From Ifrita kowaldi (taxonomy: Eukaryota > Chordata > Aves > Passeriformes > Cinclosomatidae), in the NCBI GenBank assembly GCA_013398055.1, contig VZRS01015025.1:248001-312000 (forward strand): DNA of 64,000 nucleotides. Reading direction: 5' to 3'. Positions 46,771 to 59,400 of the stretch are shown here, in pieces (the stretch's first letter is position 1; each line of letters begins with the position of its first letter). Under the pieces are notes generated by a model. The model ran no database searches. It worked only from the letters and a program-made list of their open reading frames with translations, and was not told where the DNA came from. The position numbers were made by a program, and so were the translations under genes.

Positions 46771-49700
46771 CATCATCTTTTCTTTTGTCTACTATTCCTT
46801 GTCTAATTCTACTATAATATTTATGGGTTAGAATGATCAGAAATAAATTCACTGTTTAGGCTGTGAGTGCACTATGGATTCATATAGCAGCATAAAACTG
46901 CTTTCTATTACATTCTTTACACCCTATCTGGTAAATCTCAACATTCTGTTTATCCTTCTGACCAGTGCTGGGATTCACATGACATTTTCTAAGAAATATT
47001 CTCAGAGGAAAGAGGAAGAAGGCTTCTCATGATCTCTACTTCCCAAAGACAAACTAACATGGGAAGAAAACATCAGTTTGCTTTCCATGGCTTTAGCCCT
47101 TTCACTGCTGACTGAAGTAAGCAAACCCCCTCCTTACATCAGGATTTGGAAGGGCATCATGTAGTGAGGAATATTGGAAATCAAGAAAGACACACATGGG
47201 AAAAGCAGGTGGAATTAATGGCATTGCAGCCCATGAATTTCACTTGAAAGCTGGGAATAGGAAGAAAACAGACTTGTGTGGAGTAGGGAAAAGAGGAGCA
47301 GAAGAGCTGTGGGTTCTTTGTTTCAATTGGAAGGCAAAGCAACTAGCCTAGGTCACAGCATTTAATGTGGTAAGATTGGACAGGGATTGAATAGATTACA
47401 AGGCTGTGTAATGCAAAAGCAAGGGTAGGTATATTAATGGTTTATCTGACACTGTGAACAAGAATTGGGACATTTTCCAGTGGCAAACTAAAAGCTTGCA
47501 TAATTTACAGCTGACTGGAAGCTTATTAACCATACTATTAAGATAAGATTTAAATGCTGGATAGGATTCTGATGATTTGACTTTATCAATACTGTTGGGA
47601 TTTGTGAGTTAATCTGGTGTCCCTATCCAAGTGCAATTTAATGGTGGGGCTTTCTTCCAGCTATTTCTTGGGTTAAAAGCAACATGAGACTCATTCACGG
47701 CTGTACAGATGATTGACCTTGCTGTCAGACAGGGATCAAGAAGCAGGACTTCCTCGGCTGGTGTGTAGGTCACATCATTACCTCTCTTCTAGCCCCCTTG
47801 GAAGTACCCCAGTGGTAGGGAGCCACACTTGGAGGTACCTGACAGACTGTGCTGCCCTGTGCACAGAGCCACACTGTGCTCCAGAGATGGCAGGTGTAGG
47901 GCACACCATGCTTTATCTTTGCCTCAGAATAAAGCAGCCCCTTAGCCAGCCTATGGCAATGGAAGCAGAAAGGCAATGTAAAGCCAACTTCATTTTTGTC
48001 TCCTGCCCTCCTGATTTCTGGTTTGGGGGAGGACGGGGCTGTGTCAGAGAAGGACCAGAGGTTTCCTCCAGCAGGTTTGTCAATGCCCTCTTATTTTCCT
48101 TCGCAAGGACTGCAGAGATGAGCATTCCCTGCACTCAGCAGCTTCTCCTGTCTGCCTTACAATTGAGACACATAACGCTGCTGCCTGAGCTTCCTTGCAA
48201 GGTGTGGTGGCATCGTTACCAGGACATAGAGATTCTTTCTGTAGCTCTCCTGTAATTTATGTGCCAAACCTGCAGTAAATTCTTTTCACCATTAATAACT
48301 GTCTTGGGTGGAAAGGCCATTAAAGAAGAAGTCATTATTGCTCACCTGTATATGCATGGAGTTTTCAATGGGGATATGTGCTCAGACAAGGAACACTTGA
48401 AATGCAGGAGGCAAACACTCCTGGACAGACAGCATTTTTCATACTAGCTATAATGCTGCCACGACATTTCCATCTCATCAACTGGGGTAAGAGGGCAGAA
48501 TCCAGCCCTTAAAATAGCACATTATCACCCTGTTTATGCAAAGGTGATTAGCGCAGGAGATACGGCAGCAACCATTGCTAAGGGAATGTTGAGGTGCAGT
48601 TTGTGAGCTCCAGCAGCTCCTGCTGACTTGGAATGCTACCAACCAAAAGGTTTTATCAGCAGTGCCTGGAGCAGAAGGGACCCAAAAAGAAAGTGGCTGG
48701 TAGGAGAGCTTTTGTCACATTTGTAAAGAAATGTATCTTTGGAAAGAAATTAAGAGTTGTCACTGTTGTAAAGGTACAAAAGGGGTACTGGCCCAGCAGC
48801 AGCAAACTTCTTGTCCCCTGTTTATTGCAACAGGTCATGTAGGTCCTTGGCCTGGCCTGCAGTTGTAGCTGCAGCAAAGCTAAAGAATTGAGATGAATTA
48901 ACACTGGTCTCCAGTTCAGGAAGAGCATTAACTTCCCCAGACACTCTTGGCCAAATCCATCCCTGATGTGACATCATCTGAGTTACATCAGGCTTAATTT
49001 TGTCCCAGATATCTGCACTGGCTTTCATAGCAAAAAACTTTCCCCTTACTTCCAAAGTAAAGGGTGGTGAAATGAATTAGGTCGAAGGAGACTAAACACT
49101 GGATAAAAACCTTGATCCCACTTAGAAGTTTTGCCTGCCTGGGGACAGGGTTTGGCTGGCTGTGGTAATCATGGGGTGGTTACGATGTACTCCAGACATT
49201 GCATAACTGCCGCTTTAATTTACTGCGAATGTTATTCAAAGCTGAGGATTTAATTCTCCTGAACATTAAAGTTTACAGCTGGGTTAAACTCCTCCTCATA
49301 AGTCACTGTATATTATATTCGGAGAACTAAGGGATTTTTTTTTTTGTGTTCACAAGTTTAGTGGTTCTTTTTCTCTCTTAGCTGGCTTTTTTTAGAGTTT
49401 TCTTTCCAAAATCCATGTAACATGCATGTACTTCCTCCATCACCATAAAATTTTCCTGTTCTACCATTGGCTTCTCTGAAATCTCCAGATATCAGGTTAA
49501 TTTCTGGATTTGTTCTTAGATGGAGTATTAGATTTTCATCCCATGTCAAACTCAGCATATAATCATCCCATTAGAGCAGGAGCAGGTATTTTACATTCTG
49601 ACTCTCTTAAAACTTGTTATACTGCATGTGTTTCAGTGCATTCCCAGTTGAAATTCTTGACAATTCAGCCCTGTAGTAAAATTGACCATCACAAATTTTG

Positions 49701-50010
49701 CTCCAGATTAATTTCAGTAATTAGTTGATTATCATAGTTACAAAGTTTTAAAAATTACTTTTTAAAAAGGTTCTCTTCTTTAAAAGATTTTCCTCGTGTA
49801 ACTGTTTTTCAAACCCACTCTGCCACCACTCTTCAAAATTTTATTTTCTTGTGTGCTCTGCAAGAACATATTCTTCACTTTAATAGTTCATTCAATTGAA
49901 TTCTGGTCACTGGACCAAGAAGTGTAAAGATACATAGCTGCAGCACAGATAAGTCATTTTTCCTTGGGGTTTACCTATTTTCCCATTGCCTCTTTGCTCT
50001 TGACTTGCAG

Positions 50011-50046
50011 ACCTACAGATTCTACCTCAAAGAATAACACCAGGAG
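50011..50046 (+). CDS. Tentative 36-nt exon
   Basis: A strong pyrimidine tract, 'gcctctttgctcttgacttgcag', precedes 36 nt followed by 'gtaaac', a weaker donor. Entered in phase 1, the phase in which the exon 40922-41085 exits, it is open throughout and would read (Y)LQILPQRITPG, leaving in phase 1 again. Joined to the upstream exon the residues would run ...VFDPQT-Y-LQILPQ.... One of the other frames has a stop. The phase agreement is suggestive, not proof; the chance of one given frame being open over 12 codons is over one half. Confidence 0.2.
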
Positions 50047-52343
50047 GTAAACTGCCTTTTCTTTAAAATATCCAGATGGCTTTTAGTGGTGCCCCTTGTG
50101 AAGGTCAAATGCTATTGCTTCTTACTTCTCCTGACCAATTCCATCTCTTGACTGCTGTAAAAAATCGTGTTGATTGTTCACAAGAAGGAAAAATCTACTG
50201 CGGAATCTTAAATATTAGTAGCAGTGAAAACTGTCTTGCCGTTAAAGTCATTAAATGGATTTTGAACACAAGGAGGCAGAAAATCTGTTGAAAAAAGGAC
50301 AGTATTTATATAGAGTTTACTAAGAAAGATAATTTGCCATAATTTTGAAAGAAAGGAATCAACAAGTCAAGTTCAGAAACAGTAATATAACCTACTTCAG
50401 TTATATTGAAAGAGTCTGGTTTGGCTTTGTCATGATTTTATAACAGTAGGTAATGTGACCATAATTTTCTCAGTTCAACTGTTCTGCTAAGATTTTCAGA
50501 ATTTATTAAGATATCTTTTTTTTTTTTTTAAATTTATTTCACAGGCATTTATGTTTCTTAAACATTTTGTAAAGAAAGAAGAATGGCTCATTTTTACAAT
50601 TGCACATAGTATTCAGAACATTATTATATTTACATTTGTCTCCCTTTGGCAGAAAAAATTACAAGATTGTAAACTGCATTACTCTGAACTCTCTTCAAGA
50701 GAACTGGGTGCGTTACTGTAGCTAAGAATTCCTTCAGAGAAGACAGTAGGAGTAACACCAACATGTTTCACAAATTTGCCAAGCTGTTAATTGAAAGTAA
50801 GGCAATGTTTTATTTCAACATCCTTAAAATATGATGTTATAATTTTTCTCTTGGAATTTTACTACATTTTTTGAAGTTTCATTCTTTTTTTTTTTAATGC
50901 CTAATGCTGATACAAAATTTTATTTGCCTAAAAGGCATGCTCTTTTTTGACAGAATGAAACACTGTTTTAAAAGTCCATTTGTGCTAACATACAATTAAA
51001 TTTGTATAGATTTTTGTTTGTTTTTCTTTTCCAAAAAGGCCAGTGACATGAGGAAATAAACTATAGCAAAATTCTACTCTGTTTTGCCAATATCATCTGA
51101 AATGGACACTTTAAAAATGACTGCCTTTTATAGATCAGTGATTTTTTTTCCTCCCATATATGAGCAGTGTTCAATGCTTGGCACTTACTTACCCATCTTT
51201 CATCTTCAAATGCATTGTCTGATTGTACAAATGGAACTGATTTAAATCCTTTGCACAACCACAGCTGTAGCACGTGAGACTGTGCTAATGGAAGGGAGGA
51301 GGGAATGGGCCTACAGCTCTGTTACTTCTCCCAATAAAACCAAACCTACAACTTTTGTATGAAGGCCTGAAATCTGTTAATGAAGGTACTGACTCATCTG
51401 TTCTTGAATCAAGCCTTCAAATGAGTTTTAGTGCTCTATAAGAGCCAAGAAAAGAACTTCGTCTGTTCCAAAGCAATGCCCAAGCCTTGTTTCTTCCAGA
51501 ACTCAAACAAACTGAAAAGCATTTCTCTGAAACAGCCGACTGAGAACTCTGGGTAATGATGGATGAATAAATATGCTCAGCATCCTGCTTTCCTTCAGAA
51601 TTCCTGTGTACAGTACACTGTAGTGAATATTTACATTTCAATGCACAGATTGCTCTTTCAAAGCTGTGTTTTTCGAGCCCTGGAGCTGCCCAAAGAGGGT
51701 TTGGGCTTTATTGGAGATATAAGTATGACTTAAAAGAGAGAAGTTTGTTTTATTCCCCTGTTCCAAAACTGTCAGGAATATCACAGTGTGACTCTTTTGC
51801 TGAGTGAATAGTGAAAGATGCCTCTTTCTTGACGAATCTTCTGAAAGTCATGGCACAATAACACTACCTGAAGTTATTTAACTTATTAAAAAGAAATATG
51901 ACTTCATGTGACAGATATGAGTTGATGCTTTAATAATACATGCTACTGGATGCAAAACAGTGAAGTATCTCCACTCTCACCTTTTCTATTCTATTGGAAA
52001 AATATCACCTTGTGTTAGGGTGATCTCTTGTTTATCACAATATCAATTAACTGAATAGAAAGAGAAGGAACAGCTAAGGCTAGATATTATCTCAGATTGG
52101 ATTTCTTTGCAGAGGTTTCTAAATTTGCATGAAAAATGTAATGGTTACTCAAAAATCTATGTAAGTGGTGATGAACAAATCTATTGTAAAAATCTCTCAA
52201 GCAACATGACATTTGTATGTCTTCTAAGTAGTCTGTAGCCCAAAGTGTGCGGATATGCATTTTTTACTGATTGGACTGATCAGCTCTTGCTAACCCTTCT
52301 GCATTAGAGAAGCACTACTATGATGTGCTGGGCTAGGGCGTGC

Positions 52344-52360
52344 ATATATATATATATATA
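52344..52360. repeat. (AT)n microsatellite
   Basis: About eight uninterrupted AT units. Confidence 0.88.
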
Positions 52361-52813
52361 CAGGAGTGCATTTCTCTGGGAAAAAAAACATGTGTGTCCT
52401 GAAAAATTTATGAACTGGGCAGCCAAACTTAATAGTATAAAAAAAAAGAAGGAAAAAAAGTGTGAAGATGGTGTTAGACCAAGACAACAGAGAAAAAACC
52501 ACGCAAATGCATCAACCCTATGCAGTGTTTTAAAGATGCTTTAATTAAACAAAAAAGCAAACAACAACAACCAACCAACAAACTAAAACCAAAAGCTCCA
52601 GTTCCTCGTCCACAAGGACTCCAAAACCATTGCTCCTTGGAACACCACAAACATGTCTGAACTGGTGCAGAACTCCAAGGAGAAGGTCAGGTTGCATGAA
52701 GTAATAACCTGGGAGAAGCACCACAGAGTCAATTTTATGCACATAGATGAAATGTGCACAAAATAAATACAGCAGTAATGGCTCTATTTATAGTTCTTTT
52801 ATTAAAGAACTGG

Positions 52814-53410
52814 TGCACTGGTTTTGGCTGGGGTAGAGTTAACTTTCTTCATAGTGGCCAGTGTGGGGCTGTGTTTTGGCTTTGCGCTGAACAGAGGGTT
52901 GATAATATGGGGATGGTTTTGTTATTGCTGAGCAGGGCTTGCACAGAGCAAAGGCCTTTTCTGCTTCTCATACTGCCACACTGGCAGGGGGTCTGGGAAT
53001 GCACAGGAGGTTGGGAGGCCACACAGCTGGAACTGGTGACCCCAACTGACCAAAGGAATATTCCAGACCATGTGGCATCATGCTCAATATATGAAGCGGG
53101 AGGAAGAAGAAGGAGGAAGAGGGGGATATTTGGAATGATGGTGTTTGTCTTCCCAAGTCTTCCCAGCCATTACATGTGATGAGGCCCTTCTGTCCTGGAG
53201 ATGGCTGAACACCTGCCTGGCCGTGGGAAGAGGTGAATTAATTTCTTGTTTTTCTTTGCTTGTGTGTATGGCTTTTGGTGTCCCTGTGAAACTGCCTCTA
53301 TCTCAACCCATGAGTTTTCTGGCTTTTAATCTTCTGATTCTCTCCCCACTGGTGTGGGACTGAGCGAGTGGCTGCCCAGGGCTTGGCTGCTGGCTCGGAT
53401 TAAACCACAA
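52814..53410 (+). mobile_element. Avian ERVL solo LTR
   Basis: Plus orientation. It starts 'tgcactggttttggctgggg' with 'tagagttaactttcttcata', has a U3 block 'gaccaaaggaatattccaga' followed by 'catcatgctcaatatatgaa' (the diverged TATA region, about 53085-53096), U5-like 'ctatctcaacccatgagttt' and 'gattctctccccact', and ends 'tgctggctcggattaaacca' with 'caac'. Block by block it aligns with the minus-strand LTR at 21150-21700 (shared 'ccaaagg-atattcca', 'catcatgct', 'ggctggggt/ggattaaacca'), so both belong to the same broad family but different subfamilies. The TATA box is degraded. No internal retroviral sequence adjoins it. A 141-codon frame across its first half is chance. Confidence 0.85.
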
Positions 53411-53414
53411 CTAT

Positions 53415-56400
53415 TTTAGTTTGATAAGTATGGAACCTTTGGAAGTTGTTAGTGTGGGCAATATTAAAGAGGGTGAACCTCTCCTACATCCAGTGGTCAT
53501 AGTGCCCTATGTAAAACATAGATAACTGTGAAAACTAATCTGAGACTGAAGACTTCTGGAGACACAATGTTTTAGCTTGGAAATAAAAAGCAAAACCAGT
53601 CTGAGCATTATACAAATTTCAAAATTCCCAGAAAAATTCTAGCTTGAAGTGAGCATACACGCTGGATGTTGGGGTTGAATCCAGAGTACTTTCAAGTGAA
53701 TGGAAAGATTCTCATTGTCTTCACTGGTGGCAGGGTTAGGATTTTAAGAAACTCTAAGGAAAGATAAAATTTTCATTATATTAATTAGATTTCCATTATC
53801 AGCTACTGAAATATTTTAAATTTCTGTACATCAGATATGCTTTTTAAAAACGAATATGAGAACCTAAGATGTCCCTTTCTGTTCTCTGCTACTATCTGTT
53901 TGATCTATTAACATTCCAGAACAGTTTGTTATTTTACATAGATCCACTATAAAACTCAGAAGGACTTTTATGCTGGCCATGGCATAGCAACATAGCTAAC
54001 ATGCCGCTATTCTACTCTGTACAGTGATTTAGTGCTCAATAAAAAATAAGGGAGACAACCTTTATGTGGTCCCATACAAGAGAGTGAGAAAGAGGGACAT
54101 GCTACATTCTTCGCATTGGAAGAGATTAACCTTTAATGTTCGTTGGGGGTGAATGATACAGCTCGCATGCTGAATTAAAATCCTTTGGAAATGTTTGGAG
54201 AATAAAATACCCTCTTGTTTCTGAACATGTGTTTTCAAATTTTAATTGCATGGTTTACAATTACTTATTTATGCAATTTTGACAGTAACCCAGTGTTGTG
54301 CAGAACTGAAAGAAATCCCAGGTCTCTGTGTCAAATCTTCATTTCTAATATTTTTGAGAACTTTGTTTTTTACATTTTTAACGCTGGCAGAGAAAATCCA
54401 TTTGATAAATTAGAAATACCACATTTTATTTCAAATGGTAAAGAAAAAAAATTCTGAAAAAACAGGGTAAAATTATCTTTGGGGTGTTTAGACTTGTTAG
54501 GAGTAAAAATAGATGATTGTCAAATATTCATCAGTGTTTCCATGGAACCTTTTTCTGTTAGAAGCAAAATTTGTGGTGTCCTGAACACATTAGCACCACT
54601 CCACTTATCGACAAAAGGCATCACATTTCTGCTTCACAGTAAAATTGGGGAAAGTCAAGTATGTTTCATGAAGAGTGGTGTTTTTTAAAAACTTGTGCTA
54701 AATCTTTCTCTGATAGAATCAATGGAGGGTTTCATTCTTCTAAATTTAATAATCAATTAGGTGGAACTTCCTTTCCAGCTGATACACTTTTTAATAGGCT
54801 AAAATTTCTTTAGCCTTGCTTCATGTATGAACACCTTGGTAACAACATGAAAAAGAACTCAGTGCCTGTAAAATCGAGCTGTCCTTATTGTGAGAATTAT
54901 TTATAAAGATGTTGCAGCAGAAGATGCAAACTTCTTGTTGCAGCTGAAGCCTTCCCTGCTGCAATCTCTTCTTACTCTTTGTGTTTCAGAAATGTTACAG
55001 CAATCCTATTCCAGGAATGCATGCTTATATTTGAATTGAAAATTACATAAAATTTAAAATCTACAAAATTGGAGGTTTTTTCCATGAAGAAGTATGAAAG
55101 TCATTCCATTAACTTCAGCAAATGTATTTCTGCTTTGTATCAATGTGCGAAAGGGCACAATTCAACTCTGTATGTGCTGCATGGATCTGTTCTGCTGCAG
55201 GAATGATGTTTCTTTTTATCCTAAAGAAAAAAGATAGCAAATACAAAGGAGTGGGTAATACCTTATAATGACAGGGTGTGCTTCTCAGAGATGGTAGCTA
55301 TGTTTGTTTCTAATTGACACCATTTAGCTCTTCTGAAATAGGTCATTATCTTCAGCCATCTAAACACCCAGGACTGATTTACGGACCTATGAAATTAAGT
55401 ATCTGGAGTTTCTATTGATTTCATGTCTGAAAATCTGGCCTTTTTTATTTAGCTGCTAATTGAAGCTAAGCCACCAACTTAAAGATTTCTGGTTTAAGAA
55501 TTTCGCTTGGGGTCTTGAATACAAATGCTTTTCGTAAATGTGAATATTGGAGAAACTGGGATATCCTCAGTCATTTCGCTGCATGTCTCCAATATTTCTT
55601 TTTGATTACTTTCAGTCACATTCCTGCTGTGTTTTAAACAGGTGCATGTGTTGACTTCTGTGAAACATAGCCAAAAAAATCAGGCATACTTTCAAAGCTA
55701 CAAAACACTGCCTGAAAATTTGGAAGGACCAACAGATTTGATAATACATTGAAAAAAACCCAGATTTATATAATACTGGTCTGGAGGCATGTTAATATAT
55801 CATTAATGTCCCAAAGTGTTGTTCTTCACCCTAATTTACACACAAACTTTTAAAAATATCTGTACCTGCTTCCTAGATATTGAAGAGGCAAGGCAAGTGT
55901 TTTCAGGAACAAAAATGTTGAACAAACGATGTTGTCTTGAATATCTGCTCATAGAAATAATCTAATGATTTCCATAAAAAAGACTTGTCTCCACGTGTTT
56001 CAGAAGGTCTATTTCCCAAGTACTGAATATGTACTTTAAAATGTCTGTGGTTTGAACTGTGTGTTGTAGATACATAGTGATATTAAATGGAAAGACCAGT
56101 GTTAATACAACATTCAGGTTGAAATAATTTAGTTGGCACATCTGAAAATGAGTGTTTCCCATAATATCAGCATATACAACATTCATTATGCAGTAGCCAT
56201 ATTTTATAGGGAATAGATTAACAGCAGTTGTAAGCAAAACATCTAACCTGAAAGACAGAGAGGGAAAAGAGCTGGTGACATGACCTAATCCTGCAGCCAG
56301 ATACTTATGCTTGACTACATAACCAGTTCTTCCTGCTTTCTTAAATGGACATGTACAATGACATACAGAGAGATGCCTTTCTCTATCAGGCTACAGCTGT

Positions 56401-59400
56401 GGGGTTTGTCTGTCTTCTCTAGGTAATTACCTGGTTTTTTTAAATTTCCACCTTTACATGTATCATTCTATGGAATCAATCCTATGTAGTAGGGACATGC
56501 TATTATTCTTGTAGTTGAGGATAATCTTACTGTTGAAAAAACAAGAAACAGGGAGTCTCTAGGAGGGGAGGAAGGAGAAATCCTCTTGCATCTGAAAATT
56601 ACCTGTCTCTGTGGACTTGTCATCTGGACTTGTACCATGCTTCAGTAGCTTAGGCATTCATCCTGTGACAGGCAGGAAAAAATGTTACGGAGGTGCCGGT
56701 CTCTCCTGACTTTAAAGAAGCACCTAGGTGACTTCCATATATTAGATACAGGAATTTTCAAGGTGTTGAGGAGAACCCTTGGGAAATCACAAATTTAAGG
56801 CTGCAGAGAAAATTTTGTGGAGCTTGACCTTTTCTGTTAGAAATTCCTGGTTTTCCCTTTGTGTGTTCTGATCTGTCTTAAGGATGGCCACCTTAAGTGA
56901 TGTTCCTGTCACTGACATTTAGCATTTCCTGAGACTGCCTGTGGTTGTAACTATGCAAATTTCATTGAGGATTTAATAATAGACTAGGCAAGTGTGTGGG
57001 GGAGAAGTGCATGTAGATTTGGGTTTTTTTTCCTTAAGGTTGGATATTTGGGTAATGATTTATCTGAAAGTTCTTCAGCCTGAAGAACTTGCTGGTCTGG
57101 TTCTTTCTCTTTTATAGAGAATTTGAAAGTTTAATAGCTATTCAGCTAATAAGTGCTGTACTTCTTGTACAAATGTGGGCTAAGGAAAAGGTTTTTTGCA
57201 AAAGCATTGGTTATTAGTTTTGCCCTTCTACTGATAAAGAGTGCCTAGTAACTTGAATGAGAGAAACATTGATTCATTGTAAATAAGGATTTTCAGTTGT
57301 TCCCTGCTTCTGAGTTGAGCATGTAATTTTTGTACCAACATGGCTATTAGTTTAAAATGGTGTGGGTTTGGGAAAGACATTTTTTGTGCATTTTCTTTTT
57401 CTGATATAAATAGACTGATCTGACATTTACTGCTGTAAACAACAATATTCCATGTCTAGACAAGTTTTTTGCAAACAACATATCCGGGTTTAGCAAACAA
57501 AAGGCCTACCATAGTTTTTTCTATTAGGCCAGCATGTCTTTGGTTCAAACCCCAGCATAATTTTTAAAACAAACAAGGATAACTCTGTTAAATACAGTGC
57601 ACCTGATCTAAAGCTCACTGCAGTTATTGTGGCTATTTCCATTAATTCCTATGGGCTCTGGATTAGGCTGTAGGTTCTGAAAGTGTCAGAGGTGAGCGAT
57701 TAAACACAAATATGAATATGTTTTATTATAGCTTCCTTTTTCCATACATTCACTCCCTCAGAATTCTTCTCTATAAAGACAGACCACCATCAGACAGAAA
57801 CTAAGAATAAGAAGTTTCATTTCAAGAAGTGAGTGTTTCCAGAAAGCTGTGAACAAATTTAGGTAGTGTTATAACGTGGAAACTATCTTGCAATCTGAAC
57901 CACTGTGGTCACTGGTGTTACCAGCTATAATTAACTGAAGAAGTGGGTCAAAATGCTTATTCACTTGGACACTTCACAAAAACCGGTTTAAGCATCAGAT
58001 TAAGTAGGCAAAATAACTGCATTTTGTCTTCATGATGATCTCGATATCACAAAACGGATGCACTGCAGCAAATTTTAAATTCCCTTTTGCATCTGCAAAG
58101 TCTTATACTTTAATAAAGACTAATCACTTGCCAATTTGATTTGAAGAACATACAAGAACAAATGAGCATCTGTAAAGAAGATGCATAAATGTTGACTTTG
58201 AAATAGGTTAACCAAATAAATCCAAAATGATTGAGGCATTATTTGTCTATGAAAAGTATTCACACTCTGAGATCATTCATGTCAGAACTGATACGACTTT
58301 CGTAATTCTGGAAAAAAAAAATCTTAAGAAACCATCAAGGTATCACTTGTAGTTATCATGTGCTCTCACATCTTAATTCCAATGTGTGTCTTTCAACATG
58401 TGTCTGTGACTTCTGTAACACTGATAGGGAAACCATACCAACTGGAAGGTTTTTGAGACCATTTATCACTCAGATTTAGTGAAAATTCCTAAGACTGTAA
58501 TGTGGTCATTGCTAGTTTAAGCAGATTTCTTTCAGATGTATTCTCCAGGGAGTTAGCTGAAGCCTTAGTATTTTTCCATAAGGTAGAGAAAAGATTACTG
58601 CAAATGGTATGAACTAAGCACACAAAAGATCATGATGGCAAAGCAGGGAGAAGCAGCAGAGGAAGCAGCAGTTAACATTTTGCTAACCGAGTTGCTCAGC
58701 TTAGTGAAGTCTGAATGGCAGAGATCGCCTGTAATAGCACCCATGTGTGATGTACATTGGTGTTGTTGAGCAGTTCAGCTACCATGCTATTTCAAAGGAA
58801 GCGAGCAGAGCTCTCTCTTAGCAACCAAGGGTGCAGTTTCACATTACACCTAATACACGGTGACTGCAGGCTGCTGAGAATATGAGCAGTCCCCATCCAT
58901 TACCCACAGCTGTAGCTTCCCACACTCTTCCTTCCTCTCAGTGTAGTGATTGTGTGGCCATAGGGCAAAGTGCTTCAGCTTTCTGATCTGAGGGAAGACA
59001 AATCTTTATCTTTCTTTCTCTTTTTTTTTTTCCCCCCCTCTATTTTGTGAAGGATGAATATTACTCAGAGCAGCAAACCAAGCCAACTCCACTTGCGGCT
59101 GTGTGACTACAGGAACCAGGGTAAATGTAGGGATGGCAACCCACAGCCAGGCCAGGAGGGCTGTTTGAAGTGGTCCCAGATAAAATACCAGACCTGCCAG
59201 TTAGGGAGGAATCAAGTTCAGGCCTAGCTTGCAGCTATACCACAATCAGTACATATCATTACGTGACATCAGATAAAGGTGTATTATACTCAAGCTTAAG
59301 GTCAATGTTATACTCTCTTCAGCACATTTCCACATCAGGCTACTACACGCTGCTTCAACTCCAGAGAACATTTTCACATGAGAGGGCTTGTTATCATGTT

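Larger units (their letters stand above)
46800..52810. other. Non-genic stretch, probable intron or flank
   Basis: Mostly AT-rich. A 180-codon open frame at 47713-48255 and shadows on the other strand carry no recognised domain. Conserved-element-like stretches lie at about 48500-48600 and 49180-49330, and a tentative 36-nt exon at 50011-50046. Simple sequence: T runs at 50515-50530 and 50886-50895, and an AT run at 52344-52360. Confidence 0.5.

Noticed and set aside
47713..48255. 180-codon open frame as a gene
   Set aside because: Composition is not protein-like, there is no known motif, both strands are open in parts, and no promoter or splice context is visible.
52754..53179. 141-codon frame as a gene
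   Set aside because: Covers the U3 region of the plus-strand ERVL LTR; not coding.
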